NCBI GenBank assembly: GCA_016704145.1
Contig: JADJAS010000007.1
Span: 124,001-188,000, forward strand
Direction: 5' to 3'
Length of the DNA: 64,000 bases
Source of the DNA: Rhodocyclaceae bacterium
GTDB taxonomy: Bacteria > Pseudomonadota > Gammaproteobacteria > Burkholderiales > Rhodocyclaceae
Position numbers and translations under genes: made by a program. Each line of letters begins with the position of its first letter. Position 1 is the first letter of the stretch. Under the pieces are notes generated by a model. The model had not been told where the DNA came from. It ran no database searches and saw nothing but the letters and a program-made list of their open reading frames with translations. Below, piece by piece: positions 8,297 to 17,094 of the stretch.

Positions 8297-9120
8297 AGCA
8301 ACTCTGGCTCACGGCCAAGCTCGATATCGTCGAGTCCCTGCGCGCGCGCTGGTTTCTGATCTATTCGCTAGTGTTCGGCGGCATCGTCGCCATGCTATTC
8401 CTGTTCGGACTCACCGAATCGCGGGTGCTCGGTTTCATCGGTCTTTCGCGGCTGCTGGTCACCTACATCCAGCTGACCATGGCCATCCTGCCGATTTTCG
8501 TTCTGATCACCACCGTTCGCTCCGTGGCGGGCGATCGGGAAGCCGGCGTTTTCGAGTACCTGCTGTCGCTGCCGGTGTCGCTGGCGGCCTGGTTCTGGGG
8601 CAAGATCGTCGGCCGCTATCTGGTCATTTTTCTGCCGGTGTTCGCCGCCATGGTGGCGGCGGTGCTGATTGCGCTGGTGCGCGGCATCGAGGTGCCCTGG
8701 AACATCTTCGGCTATTACACGGCGCTGCTGGCGGCGATGGCAGCATGCTTCCTCGGCTTCGGCATGCTGATCTCGGCGGTGGCGCGCAGCACCGACATGG
8801 CCCAGGGTGCGGCCTTTCTGGTCTGGCTGACCCTGCTGCTGTTCCTCGACCTGATCCTGCTTGGCGTAATGATCCAGGAGAAAATCCGCCCCGAGGTCGC
8901 GGTCGGTATCGCCCTGGTCAACCCACTGCAGGTGTTCCGCACCGCCGCGCTCGCGCTGTTCGATCCGCAACTGATCGTACTCGGGCCATCGGCCTACGTC
9001 ATTCTCGACACCTTCGGTGCGGCCGGTTACATGGCGTTCGCGGTCACCTATCCGACCCTGCTCGGCTTCGCCGCCGCCGGACTGGGCTATTGGTTATTCC
9101 GGCGCGGAGACCTGCCTTGA
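8293..9120 (+). CDS. nosY: ABC transporter permease NosY
   Basis: Six-helix ABC-2 type permease (275 residues) that pairs with NosF. It shows the conserved family segments VRSVAGDREAGVFEYLLSLP and WGKIVGRYLV after the first two membrane spans, and hydrophobic helices to the C-terminus. The start overlaps the nosL stop (ATGA) and the stop overlaps the next gene's TTG start, so the F-L-Y-TlpA block is tightly coupled. Confidence 0.92.
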   Translation: MKQLWLTAKLDIVESLRARWFLIYSLVFGGIVAMLFLFGLTESRVLGFIGLSRLLVTYIQLTMAILPIFVLITTVRSVAGDREAGVFEYLLSLPVSLAAWFWGKIVGRYLVIFLPVFAAMVAAVLIALVRGIEVPWNIFGYYTALLAAMAACFLGFGMLISAVARSTDMAQGAAFLVWLTLLLFLDLILLGVMIQEKIRPEVAVGIALVNPLQVFRTAALALFDPQLIVLGPSAYVILDTFGAAGYMAFAVTYPTLLGFAAAGLGYWLFRRGDLP

Positions 9121-9605
9121 CCCGGCTGGCCGCCGGCCTGCTGCTGGTGCTGGCATCCACTTGCGGCGCGCAGGAGGCCCGAGTCGATCCCCTCTGGGCG
9201 GCGACACTGACCGGTCTCGACGACAAGCCGGTGGCGATGGATCGGTTCCGTGGCCGGCCCTTGGCCGTGAATTTCTGGGCGCGCTGGTGCACGCCGTGCC
9301 GCGACGAAATTCCCGATTTCGTCCGTGCGCGTGCCAAGTACAAGACCAAGGGCATGGAAGTCGTCGGCATCGCCATCGAGGACAAAACCGGCCCGGTCGC
9401 GGAGTTCGCCAAGGCCTACGAGATGACCTATCCGGTCGTACTCGCCGGCGACCAGGGCATCGCGCTCATGCAGGCCATGGGTAACAAGCGCGCCGGCCTG
9501 CCGTTCACCGTGATCGTTGATCGTCAGGGCAAAGTCGTGGCGAGCAAGCTCGGGCCGATGAAGATGCCCGAAATCGAGGCGGCTTTCGAAGCCGCGACCC
9601 GATAA
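9117..9605 (+). CDS. TlpA/ResA-like thiol-disulfide oxidoreductase
   Basis: A 162-residue exported thioredoxin-fold protein with the active site FWARWCTPCR (C58, C61). It begins with an N-terminal signal segment, LAAGLLLVLASTCG, that may be lipidated. The start is TTG at 9117, overlapping the nosY stop by 4 bases; no ATG exists before the thioredoxin domain. Position at the end of the nos operon suggests it reduces cysteines for copper loading of CuA or NosL, or for cytochrome c heme attachment. Which of these applies cannot be told from sequence. Confidence 0.8.
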   Translation: MTRLAAGLLLVLASTCGAQEARVDPLWAATLTGLDDKPVAMDRFRGRPLAVNFWARWCTPCRDEIPDFVRARAKYKTKGMEVVGIAIEDKTGPVAEFAKAYEMTYPVVLAGDQGIALMQAMGNKRAGLPFTVIVDRQGKVVASKLGPMKMPEIEAAFEAATR

Positions 9606-9620
9606 GTCGAGGATATACCA

Positions 9621-10562
9621 ATGCCGCAGCCGCTGGAACCAACACTTGCCTCCCTGCCCAGCCCGGTCTTGCGCTATTTCGCCGCGACCCGGCCGGCATT
9701 TCTTTCCGTCACGTTCGTCGGCGTCCTGCTCGGCCTGGCCAGTGCCGCCGCTTCGGGAGCTCACCTTGATCCGGCGACCGCCACCCTGACCATGTTTTTC
9801 GCCCTGGTTGCCCACGCCGGCGCCAACGTGGTGAATGATTACTACGATTCCCTCTCGGGTTGCGACGCCGTCAACACCGGTCGGGTATTTCCCTTCACCG
9901 GCGGCAGCCGCTTCATCCAGAACGGCGTGTTGTCGCAGCATACCGTCGGCCGCTACGGTTACAGCCTGCTCGCCGCCGTCATCCCGGCTGGCCTGTGGCT
10001 CACCTTTGTCAGCGCTCCTGGCCTAATCGGAATTGGCCTGGCCGGCCTGCTGGTTGGCTGGGCTTACTCGGCACCACCATTCAAGCTGCAAAGTCGTGGT
10101 CTCGGCGAATTCGGCATCACGGCCGGCTGGCTGCTGGTGGTGGTCGGCACCGACTTCGTGCAGCGTCACGGCTTCGACTTCGCACCCGTTGCCGCCGGCC
10201 TTGGTTTCGCCCTGCTGGTCGCCAATGTGCTCTACATCAACCAGTTTCCAGATGTCGCCGCCGACGCGCAGGCCGAGAAGCGCACCGCCGTCGTTCGCCT
10301 CGGCGTCTACCGTGCCCGATGGGGCTATGCCCTGATCGTCGCCTTGGCATACGGATGGCTACTCGCCATGCTCGTGCTTGGCCATTTGCCCACGCTGGCA
10401 CTGATCTCCCTGCCGCCGGCGGCCGCGAGCATCGCGGCGCAGCGCGATCTTTGGCGCCATGCCGGCGTACCATCACGCCTGACTTTCGCCATCAAGATGA
10501 CCATTCTTGCAGCCTGCCTGCACGGCCTGCTCTTGGCGGGCGCGCTGATCATCACGCATTGA
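9621..10562 (+). CDS. UbiA-family prenyltransferase, MenA-like
   Basis: A 313-residue membrane enzyme with about nine helices that joins a polyprenyl diphosphate to an aromatic acceptor. The first Asp-rich motif is NDYYDSLSGCD (N72, D73, D76, D82); the second is DVAADAQAEKRT near residue 202. Overall it looks closer to 1,4-dihydroxy-2-naphthoate prenyltransferase (menaquinone path) than to 4-hydroxybenzoate UbiA. It lies 15 bases after the nos-linked TlpA gene, so co-transcription is likely. The substrate is inferred. It carries copy 1 of the dispersed 25-base motif (10464-10488). Confidence 0.75.
   Translation: MPQPLEPTLASLPSPVLRYFAATRPAFLSVTFVGVLLGLASAAASGAHLDPATATLTMFFALVAHAGANVVNDYYDSLSGCDAVNTGRVFPFTGGSRFIQNGVLSQHTVGRYGYSLLAAVIPAGLWLTFVSAPGLIGIGLAGLLVGWAYSAPPFKLQSRGLGEFGITAGWLLVVVGTDFVQRHGFDFAPVAAGLGFALLVANVLYINQFPDVAADAQAEKRTAVVRLGVYRARWGYALIVALAYGWLLAMLVLGHLPTLALISLPPAAASIAAQRDLWRHAGVPSRLTFAIKMTILAACLHGLLLAGALIITH
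10464..10488 (+). repeat. dispersed 25-base motif, copy 1
   Basis: GGCGTACCATCACGC followed by CTGACTTTCG, inside the prenyltransferase gene in sense orientation. This is the most diverged copy in its left half. Confidence 0.5.
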
Positions 10563-10580
10563 CCGGCATTCCGCCTGTAA

Positions 10581-10608
10581 AATTCGCGCCGAAGCTTCCG
10601 CGCGAATT
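10581..10608. promoter_or_regulatory. cimA: 9-bp hairpin over the cimA translation start region
   Basis: Arms AATTCGCGC (10581-10589) and GCGCGAATT (10600-10608) pair perfectly around a 10-base loop. The right arm ends 3 bases before the cimA ATG and no purine-rich ribosome site is visible there. In RNA the stem would cover the ribosome landing zone; in DNA it could be a dyad operator. It may also help end the upstream transcript, though no T-run follows. Confidence 0.5.
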
Positions 10609-10611
10609 GCC

Positions 10612-12195
10612 ATGGCCAACATCCACATCTACGACTCTACCCTGCGCGACGGCGCGCAGGCGCAAGGAATTTCCTATTCCGTCGAGGACAAGCTCAAGAT
10701 CGTCGAGCGGCTCGACGCGCTGGGTGTCTCCTACATCGAAGCGGGCAATCCCGGTTCGAACCCGAAGGACCTGGAGTTCTTCGCGCGCGCCGCAAACCTC
10801 AAGCTGACCCATGCGCGCCTGATTGCTTTCGGCGCGACGCGCAAGGTCGGCACGCCCGTCGCCGAGGATGCCAATGTGCGGTCGCTGCTCAAGGCGGGCA
10901 CCGCCGCCATCGCCATTTTCGGCAAGAGCTGGGACTATCAGGTGCTCGAAATCCTGCGCACCACGCTCGACGAAAACGTGGCGATGATCGCCGACACGGT
11001 GCGCTATCTGAAGCAGCAGGGCAAGGAACTGGTGTACGACGCCGAGCACTTCTTCGACGGCTACAAGGCCAACGCCGACTATGCCCTGCGCACGCTCGCC
11101 GCCGCGGCCGAGGCCGGCGCCGACAGCCTGGTGCTGTGCGACACCAACGGCGGCAGTTTCCCGGACGAAATCCACGAGATCACCCGCGTGGTCCGCGAAC
11201 GCTTCCCCGGCATCGCGATCGGCATCCACTGCCACAACGACAGCGAGATGGCCGTCGCCAACTCGATCCGCGCCGTGCAAGCGGGCGCCACGCAAGTGCA
11301 AGGGACGATCAATGGTCTGGGCGAACGCTGCGGGAATGCCAACCTGTGTTCGATCATTCCCAACCTGCAACTGAAGCTCGGCCATCCGTGCATCCCCGAC
11401 GGCGCCCTGCGACACCTGACTTCCGTCTCGCGCTCGGTCGCCGAAATCGCCAACATGCTGCCCAACGACAAGGCGCCCTACGTGGGCAGCCATGCCTTCG
11501 CGCACAAGGGCGGCATGCACATCGACGCCGTGGTCAAAAATCCGATCTCCTACGAGCACGTCAATCCAGAACTGGTCGGCAACAGCCGCCGCGTGCTGAT
11601 GTCGGAAGTGGCCGGACGCAGCACCGTGCTGGCGCGGATCAACGCCATCGACCCGACGCTGGCAAAGGATTCGCCGGAGACCCGCCGGATCATCGACCGC
11701 CTCAAGGAACTCGAGCACGAGGGTTATCAGTTCGAGGCTGCCGAAAGCTCCTTCGAGCTGGTGGTGCGCAAGATGCTCGGCCGCCACACGCCCTTTTTCG
11801 AACTGGTCGATTTCAAGGTCATCGTCGACGAGCCTTCCATCGACGGCATCAACTCCTCGGCCATGATCAAGATCCGCGTCGATGGCCAGGAAGAAATCAC
11901 AGCCGCCGAGGGCGACGGCCCGGTCAACGCGCTCGACAAGGCCGTGCGCAAGGCACTGGAGCGCTTCTATCCGGCGATCGGCGAGATCCGCCTGACCGAT
12001 TACAAGGTACGGGTGCTCGATTCCGACAAGGCTTCCGCGGCCAAGGTGCGCGTGCTGATCGAAACCAGCGATCAGCACGACGACTGGACCACCATCGGCG
12101 TATCGACCGACATCATCAACGCCTCCTGGCAGGCGCTGGTGGACGCCATCGAGTACAAGCTGCTGCGCGACCGGGAAGGCCGGCGCGTCGCATAG
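10612..12195 (+). CDS. cimA: (R)-citramalate synthase
   Basis: A cytosolic HMGL-like Claisen condensing enzyme (527 residues) that joins pyruvate and acetyl-CoA to (R)-citramalate, the threonine-independent entry to isoleucine. The N-terminus IYDSTLRDGAQAQGISYS is the CimA-type active-site segment. The catalytic barrel includes HCHNDSEMAVANS and GTINGLGERCGNAN, and GSHAFAHKGGMHIDAV marks the linker. A C-terminal LeuA dimer/allosteric domain spans about residues 385-525. The length fits the long CimA family. Clustering with leuCD, which also process citramalate, supports the call over 2-isopropylmalate synthase. Confidence 0.9.
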   Translation: MANIHIYDSTLRDGAQAQGISYSVEDKLKIVERLDALGVSYIEAGNPGSNPKDLEFFARAANLKLTHARLIAFGATRKVGTPVAEDANVRSLLKAGTAAIAIFGKSWDYQVLEILRTTLDENVAMIADTVRYLKQQGKELVYDAEHFFDGYKANADYALRTLAAAAEAGADSLVLCDTNGGSFPDEIHEITRVVRERFPGIAIGIHCHNDSEMAVANSIRAVQAGATQVQGTINGLGERCGNANLCSIIPNLQLKLGHPCIPDGALRHLTSVSRSVAEIANMLPNDKAPYVGSHAFAHKGGMHIDAVVKNPISYEHVNPELVGNSRRVLMSEVAGRSTVLARINAIDPTLAKDSPETRRIIDRLKELEHEGYQFEAAESSFELVVRKMLGRHTPFFELVDFKVIVDEPSIDGINSSAMIKIRVDGQEEITAAEGDGPVNALDKAVRKALERFYPAIGEIRLTDYKVRVLDSDKASAAKVRVLIETSDQHDDWTTIGVSTDIINASWQALVDAIEYKLLRDREGRRVA

Positions 12196-12233
12196 GGCTT
12201 GCGCCGAGCCGCCCCCGGTAGTTTCTCGCGCCC

Positions 12234-12884
12234 ATGACGCTCGGCATCACCGACCTCGCCACCTTCATTCTCGGCACGATCTTCATCGTCCTGCTGCCGG
12301 GACCGAATTCGCTCTATGTGCTTGCGGTGGCGGCGCAGCGCGGCATCGGCGCGGGTTATCGCGGTGCCTGCGGCATCTTCGTCGGCGACTTCATTCTCAT
12401 GGTGCTGTCGGCAACCGGCGCCGCCTCGTTGCTGCGGACGACCCCCTGGTTGTTCATGCTGGTCAAGTCGGCGGGCGCGATCTACCTTGCTTGGATCGGC
12501 GTCGGCCTCCTGCGCGCCGCCTGGAAGACGTGGCGTCGGCGACATGAGGTGGCGTCGGAAACACCACCCCAAGGCGACCAGCGACGCCCGTTCCGCACCG
12601 CGCTGATGATCAGCCTGATGAACCCCAAGGCCATTCTCTTCTTCATCTCGTTCTTCATCCAGTTCGTCGACCCGGCCTATCCTCACCCCGAGCTGTCGTT
12701 CGCCCTGCTCGGATTGATCGTCCAGATTTGCAGCGCCGCCTACCTGTCGCTGCTGATCTTCGCCGGCGCGCGGCTGGCCGCGGGTTTTCGACGCCACCGC
12801 CGCTCCTCGGCTCTCGCCACCGGCGGCGTCGGCTGCCTGTTCCTCGGCTTCGGCGGCAAACTCGCGGGAGCATCGCTTGGCTGA
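12234..12884 (+). CDS. leuE: LysE-family amino acid exporter, LeuE-like
   Basis: A 216-residue inner-membrane protein with six predicted helices that probably exports leucine or related branched-chain amino acids. The N-terminal LysE/RhtB signature FIVLLPGPNSLYVL, the segment ACGIFVGDFILM and the central LMNPKAILFFISFFIQFVD closely resemble E. coli LeuE. It lies between cimA and leuCD, so it may relieve overflow from the pathway it is embedded in. The 138 bases between it and leuC hold no promoter I can support. Confidence 0.75.
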   Translation: MTLGITDLATFILGTIFIVLLPGPNSLYVLAVAAQRGIGAGYRGACGIFVGDFILMVLSATGAASLLRTTPWLFMLVKSAGAIYLAWIGVGLLRAAWKTWRRRHEVASETPPQGDQRRPFRTALMISLMNPKAILFFISFFIQFVDPAYPHPELSFALLGLIVQICSAAYLSLLIFAGARLAAGFRRHRRSSALATGGVGCLFLGFGGKLAGASLG

Positions 12885-13022
12885 CCCCGCCGCACAGCAT
12901 GTCTTGCTGATCGAGAGCCCGGCTGGTCGCGGTACACTACCGATCCCGGCCCCGTTCGCCGCGCCAAAGGCGCCGCGGCCCGCCGGACCGTTCAATCAAA
13001 TCCATCACTGACGAGAACCGAC

Positions 13023-14429
13023 ATGACCGGGAAGACCCTTTACGACAAACTCTGGCAATCGCACGTCGTCCGCGAAGAGGCCGACGGCACCTGCCTGCTC
13101 TACATCGACCGCCACCTGGTGCATGAAGTGACCAGCCCGCAAGCCTTCGAGGGCCTGCGGCTGGCCGGGCGTCGCGCCTGGCGGTCCGACTCCATCGTCG
13201 CCAATCCCGACCACAACACACCGACCGACCATTGGGACGAAGGCATCAAGGACCCCGTGTCGCGGCTGCAAGTGGAAACGCTCGACGCCAACATCAAGGA
13301 TGTCGGCGCGCTCATCTATTTCCCGTTCAAGCACGCCAACCAGGGCATCATCCATGTCATCGGCCCCGAGAACGGGGCGACGCTGCCGGGCATGACGGTG
13401 GTCTGCGGCGACAGCCACACCTCGACGCACGGCGCCTTCGGCGCGCTGGCGCACGGCATCGGCACCTCGGAGGTCGAGCACGTGCTGGCGACGCAAACGC
13501 TGGTGGCCAAGCGCTCCCGAACCATGCTGATCAAGGTGGAAGGCCAGCTCGGCGCCGGCGTCACGGCCAAGGACGTGGCGCTGGCGATCATTGGCAAGAT
13601 CGGCACGGCGGGCGGCACCGGCCATGCCGTCGAGTTCGCCGGCTCGGCGGTTCGCGACCTGTCGATGGAAGGACGCATGACTTTGTGCAACATGGCCATC
13701 GAAGGCGGCGCGCGCGCCGGCCTGGTGGCGCCCGACGACAAGACCTTCGCCTATCTGGAAGGTCGGCAGTACGCGCCCAAGGGTCAGGCGTGGCAGGACG
13801 CCGTCGCCTACTGGAAGACGCTGCGATCCGACACCGACGCCAAGTTCGACGCCGTGGTCGAACTCGACGCGGCGAAGATCGAGCCGCAGGTGACCTGGGG
13901 CACTTCGCCGGAACAAGTTCTGCCGGTGGGTGCCAAGGTGCCCAACCCGGCGAAGGAGAAGGATCCGGTCAAGCGCGCGAGCATCGAGCGCGCCCTGAAA
14001 TACATGGGCATCGCCGCCGACACGCCGATCGGCGAGATCAAGGTCGACAAAGTGTTCGTCGGCTCGTGCACCAACTCGCGCATCGAGGACATGCGCGCCG
14101 TCGCGGAAATCGCCCGGGGCCGCAAGAAAGCCGCCAGCGTGAAGCAGGTGCTGATCGTCCCGGGCTCCGGCCAGGTCAAGCGGCAGGCCGAAGCCGAAGG
14201 GCTCGACAAGGTCTTCATCGATGCCGGCTTCGAGTGGCGCGAACCCGGCTGCTCGATGTGCCTGGCCATGAACGCCGACCGTCTCGATCCGGGCGAGCGC
14301 TGCGCCTCCACCTCGAACCGCAACTTCGAGGGCCGCCAGGGCGCGGGCGGCCGCACCCATCTCGTCAGCCCCGCGATGGCCGCCGCCGCCGCCATCGCCG
14401 GCCACTTTGTCGATATCCGGAGCCTCTGA
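13023..14429 (+). CDS. leuC: 3-isopropylmalate dehydratase large subunit
   Basis: A 468-residue aconitase-family subunit that with LeuD isomerises 2-isopropylmalate to 3-isopropylmalate, and citramalate to methylmalate. [4Fe-4S] ligands are seen in GSCTNSRIEDM and in EPGCSMCLAMN. The segment GDSHTSTHGAFGALAHGIGTS is the substrate and cluster-proximal loop. Length is normal for bacterial LeuC. leuD follows after 2 bases, as expected for an obligate heterodimer. An alternative aconitase identity is ruled out by length and by the separate small subunit. Confidence 0.96.
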   Translation: MTGKTLYDKLWQSHVVREEADGTCLLYIDRHLVHEVTSPQAFEGLRLAGRRAWRSDSIVANPDHNTPTDHWDEGIKDPVSRLQVETLDANIKDVGALIYFPFKHANQGIIHVIGPENGATLPGMTVVCGDSHTSTHGAFGALAHGIGTSEVEHVLATQTLVAKRSRTMLIKVEGQLGAGVTAKDVALAIIGKIGTAGGTGHAVEFAGSAVRDLSMEGRMTLCNMAIEGGARAGLVAPDDKTFAYLEGRQYAPKGQAWQDAVAYWKTLRSDTDAKFDAVVELDAAKIEPQVTWGTSPEQVLPVGAKVPNPAKEKDPVKRASIERALKYMGIAADTPIGEIKVDKVFVGSCTNSRIEDMRAVAEIARGRKKAASVKQVLIVPGSGQVKRQAEAEGLDKVFIDAGFEWREPGCSMCLAMNADRLDPGERCASTSNRNFEGRQGAGGRTHLVSPAMAAAAAIAGHFVDIRSL

Positions 14430-14431
14430 AC

Positions 14432-15070
14432 ATGAAACCCTTTACTTATCTCGATGGTCTGGTCTGCCCGCTCGACCGCGCCAATGTCGACACCGACGCC
14501 ATCATCCCCAAGCAGTTCCTCAAGTCGATTAAGCGCTCCGGCTTCGGCCCCTTCCTGTTCGACGAATGGCGCTACAAGGACGTCGGCGAGCCGGACATGG
14601 ACTGCGCGAACCGCCCGCTGAAGAAGGACTTCGTACTGAACCAACCGCGCTACCGGGGCGCGCAGATCCTGCTGGCGCGCGACAACTTCGGTTGCGGCTC
14701 CAGCCGCGAGCATGCGCCGTGGGCGATCGAAGACTACGGTTTCCGCGCCATCATCGCGCCCTCCTTCGCCGACATCTTTTTCGGCAACTGTTTCAAGAAC
14801 GGCGTCCTGCCGATCGTGGCGTCGAGCGAGATCGTCGACCAGTTGTTCCGCGAAAGCGCGGCGCGGGAAGGTTACAGGCTGCGCATCGACCTGGAAACGC
14901 AGACGGTGAGGAATCCGGCGGGCGAGTGGTTTCAGTTCGACATCACGCCGCATCGCAAACACTGCCTGCTTAACGGCCTCGACGAAATCGGCCTGACGCT
15001 CCGGCACGCCGACGAGATCAAGGCTTTCGAGGCGAGGCACAAGGCGGCGCAGCCCTGGTTGTTCGCGTGA
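14432..15070 (+). CDS. leuD: 3-isopropylmalate dehydratase small subunit
   Basis: A 212-residue swivel-domain partner of LeuC. Conserved features are the N-terminal DTDAIIPKQFLK segment, the substrate-recognition loop DNFGCGSSREHAPWA and SFADIFFGNCFKNG. ATG at 14432 follows the leuC stop directly. A terminator-like stem-loop follows the stop codon, so the leu unit probably ends here; leuB is not present next to it. Confidence 0.96.
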   Translation: MKPFTYLDGLVCPLDRANVDTDAIIPKQFLKSIKRSGFGPFLFDEWRYKDVGEPDMDCANRPLKKDFVLNQPRYRGAQILLARDNFGCGSSREHAPWAIEDYGFRAIIAPSFADIFFGNCFKNGVLPIVASSEIVDQLFRESAAREGYRLRIDLETQTVRNPAGEWFQFDITPHRKHCLLNGLDEIGLTLRHADEIKAFEARHKAAQPWLFA

Positions 15071-15081
15071 CCCGGTAGTCT

Positions 15082-15106
15082 GGAAAGTCAGCCGTGGCGG
15101 CACGCC
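15082..15106 (-). repeat. dispersed 25-base motif, copy 2
   Basis: GGCGTGCCGCCACGG followed by CTGACTTTCC on the - strand. It is the only intergenic copy, between leuD and the MFS gene. Confidence 0.6.
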
Positions 15107-15133
15107 GCTTCAACCACGCCACCGGATTTTCTT
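15092..15133 (+). terminator. probable intrinsic terminator of leuCD
   Basis: GTGGCG (15094-15099) can pair with CGCCAC (15117-15122), with further CC/GG pairs next to it, followed by ATTTTCTT. It lies in the 101-base convergent gap between leuD and an MFS gene. Part of its left arm belongs to copy 2 of the dispersed 25-base motif. Confidence 0.5.
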
Positions 15134-15171
15134 GAAGCCTCTCTGGATCGACCGGCGTGGCGATGCGTCGT

Positions 15172-16365
15172 TCATGCCGGCGGCAGACGCCCGCGGTGCC
15201 GCTTCAGGGCAAGCACCGCGAAGGCGATCAGCAGCACCACGGGAATCGCGTAGAGGTTGAGCGTGTGCCAGCCGCCGCCCAGCACCAGCGCGCCGGCGGC
15301 AAGCGAGGACACGGCCTGCACGCCGAATACGGTGAAGTCGTTGCTGCCCTGTACCTTGGCGCGCTCGGCCGATGTGTAAGTTTCGGTGAGCAGCGTGGTG
15401 CCACCGATGTAAAGGAAGTTCCAGCCGACGCCGAGCAGGAACAGCGCCCACCAGAAATGCATCAAGGTCACCCCCGACAACGCCAGCCCGATGCAGGCCG
15501 CCATCAGCAGCACGCCGGCGGCGAGGATGTTGAGCACGCCAAAGCGCTTGATCAGGCTGCCGGTGACGAAGGACGGCCCGTACATGCCCAGCACATGCCA
15601 CTGCAGGACGAAGGCGGCGTCGCCGAAGGGCAGGCCGCAGATGTCCATCGCCAGCGGCGTTGCCGCCATCAGCAGGTTCATGGTGCCGTAGCCCAGCGCG
15701 GCGGCCAGCACGGCGACCATGAAGGCTGGCTGGCGCGCAATCTCGGCCAGCGGCCGGCCGGAATCCTGCTGCCCGGCATCGACCATCGCGGGCACGCGCA
15801 GGCGGCTGGCGATCAGCAGCGCGACCACCGCGAATGCCGACAGCGAGGCATAGGTGGCGGCGAATTCGACCGCCCATAAGTCGCGCGTGATCTTGCCGGC
15901 CCAGGGGCCGATGAAACCGCCGACGATACCGCCGGCCAGGGTCCACGAGATCGCCTTCGACTTCCAGTCGGTGGGCGCCATGTCGGCGGCGGCAAAGCGG
16001 TATTGCTGGCCGAAGGCGTTGTAGCTGCCCGCGCATAGCGTGCCGAGGCAAAGCAGCCAGAAGCTGTTGATCGCCACTGCCGTGGCACAGGTGATGCCGC
16101 CCAGTATGCCGAGCAGGGCGCCGGCGATGAAGCCGGCGCGGCGGCCGTGGCGCTTCATGAACCAGGACGCCGGCAAGGCCATCAGCGCCGTACCAATCAC
16201 GTAGCCGGTGACGGTCAAGGTGGCCAGCGTCGGCGTCGGCGCCAGCTTGGCTCCGGCCAGGCCGTTGACGGCGATCAGGGTGACGCCATTGCACAACAGC
16301 AGGGCCTGGCAGCCGGCCAGCAGGCCGATGTTGCGCTTGATCCGGGCAGTGACGGCTTCGCTCAT
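15172..16365 (-). CDS. MFS transporter
   Basis: A 397-residue, 12-helix major facilitator transporter with the loop 2-3 signature-like segment ASWFMKRHGRRAGFI and a central cytoplasmic loop (RVPAMVDAGQQDSGRP). It resembles drug/metabolite antiporters of the YfcJ/MFS_1 type; the substrate is unknown. The start at 16365 (MSEAVTARIK) is chosen because the first helix begins shortly after it. An upstream ATG at 16452 would add 29 charged residues. It is convergent with leuD and separated from the phosphatase gene by about 135 bases. Confidence 0.8.
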   Translation of the reverse strand: MSEAVTARIKRNIGLLAGCQALLLCNGVTLIAVNGLAGAKLAPTPTLATLTVTGYVIGTALMALPASWFMKRHGRRAGFIAGALLGILGGITCATAVAINSFWLLCLGTLCAGSYNAFGQQYRFAAADMAPTDWKSKAISWTLAGGIVGGFIGPWAGKITRDLWAVEFAATYASLSAFAVVALLIASRLRVPAMVDAGQQDSGRPLAEIARQPAFMVAVLAAALGYGTMNLLMAATPLAMDICGLPFGDAAFVLQWHVLGMYGPSFVTGSLIKRFGVLNILAAGVLLMAACIGLALSGVTLMHFWWALFLLGVGWNFLYIGGTTLLTETYTSAERAKVQGSNDFTVFGVQAVSSLAAGALVLGGGWHTLNLYAIPVVLLIAFAVLALKRHRGRLPPA

Positions 16366-16500
16366 CGCGGACGCTTCAGGTGTCGGTGCCGGTACGACGA
16401 GGCGCCGGGCTCGGGCATGCTTCTCGTCCTCGCGCTTGAGTTCGGCCTTCATGGCCTGGCGGCAAGGGACGGATGCCGCCGACGAAAAGCAAGCTGGCGC

Positions 16501-17094
16501 TCATGGCCGGTGGCCCTCCGCGATGATTTCACCGTCGACGTCGAGCCAGATGCTCTCGCCGTTCTTGCGCTTGTGGCCGAGGACGGCATCGCGCGCGCGG
16601 CCGCCGACATGGCGCGTGACGACATCCATCACCCAGCCGTGCACGACCACCAGCACGCGCTGGCCGCCGTGGCGGGCACCGATCTCCCGCACCGCCGCCA
16701 GCACGCGGTCGGCGAATGCGTTCATGCTTTCGCCGCCGTCGAAGCAGGCCGCCGGGTCGCGGCCGACGATCTGCCGAAGAAGCATGGGATTCTGTTCGGC
16801 TAGCCGTGCTTTCGGGACGCCCTGCTGCGCGCCGAAGTTGCGCTCCTTCAGGCCATCGTGAAGGCTGGTCGGCTGCAGCCCGAGGGCCGCGACGATGATG
16901 TCGGCGGTTTCGCTGGCGCGCACCAGCGGGCTCGCCCAGACGGCGGCGAAACCAAATGGCGCATAGCTGCCGGCGAGCTGGCGCGCCTGCTCGCGGCCGA
17001 GATCGTTGATCGGCACGTCAAGCCAGCCTTGCAGGATGCCACGGGCATTCCAGTCCGTTTCGCCATGGCGCACGACGCAAAGGCACGCCGGCAT
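16501..17094 (-). CDS. histidine phosphatase family protein
   Basis: A 197-residue cytosolic phosphatase of the phosphoglycerate mutase superfamily. The catalytic RHGETDWN (phosphohistidine loop) starts at about residue 9. The second catalytic His is in VVVHGWVMDVV and the acid residue is in LKERNFGAQQG. The usual roles are phosphoglycerate mutase GpmB-like or alpha-ribazole phosphatase-like; these cannot be separated here. The start at 17094 forms a TAATG overlap with the upstream lipoprotein gene, making a two-gene unit. Confidence 0.85.
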   Translation of the reverse strand: MPACLCVVRHGETDWNARGILQGWLDVPINDLGREQARQLAGSYAPFGFAAVWASPLVRASETADIIVAALGLQPTSLHDGLKERNFGAQQGVPKARLAEQNPMLLRQIVGRDPAACFDGGESMNAFADRVLAAVREIGARHGGQRVLVVVHGWVMDVVTRHVGGRARDAVLGHKRKNGESIWLDVDGEIIAEGHRP

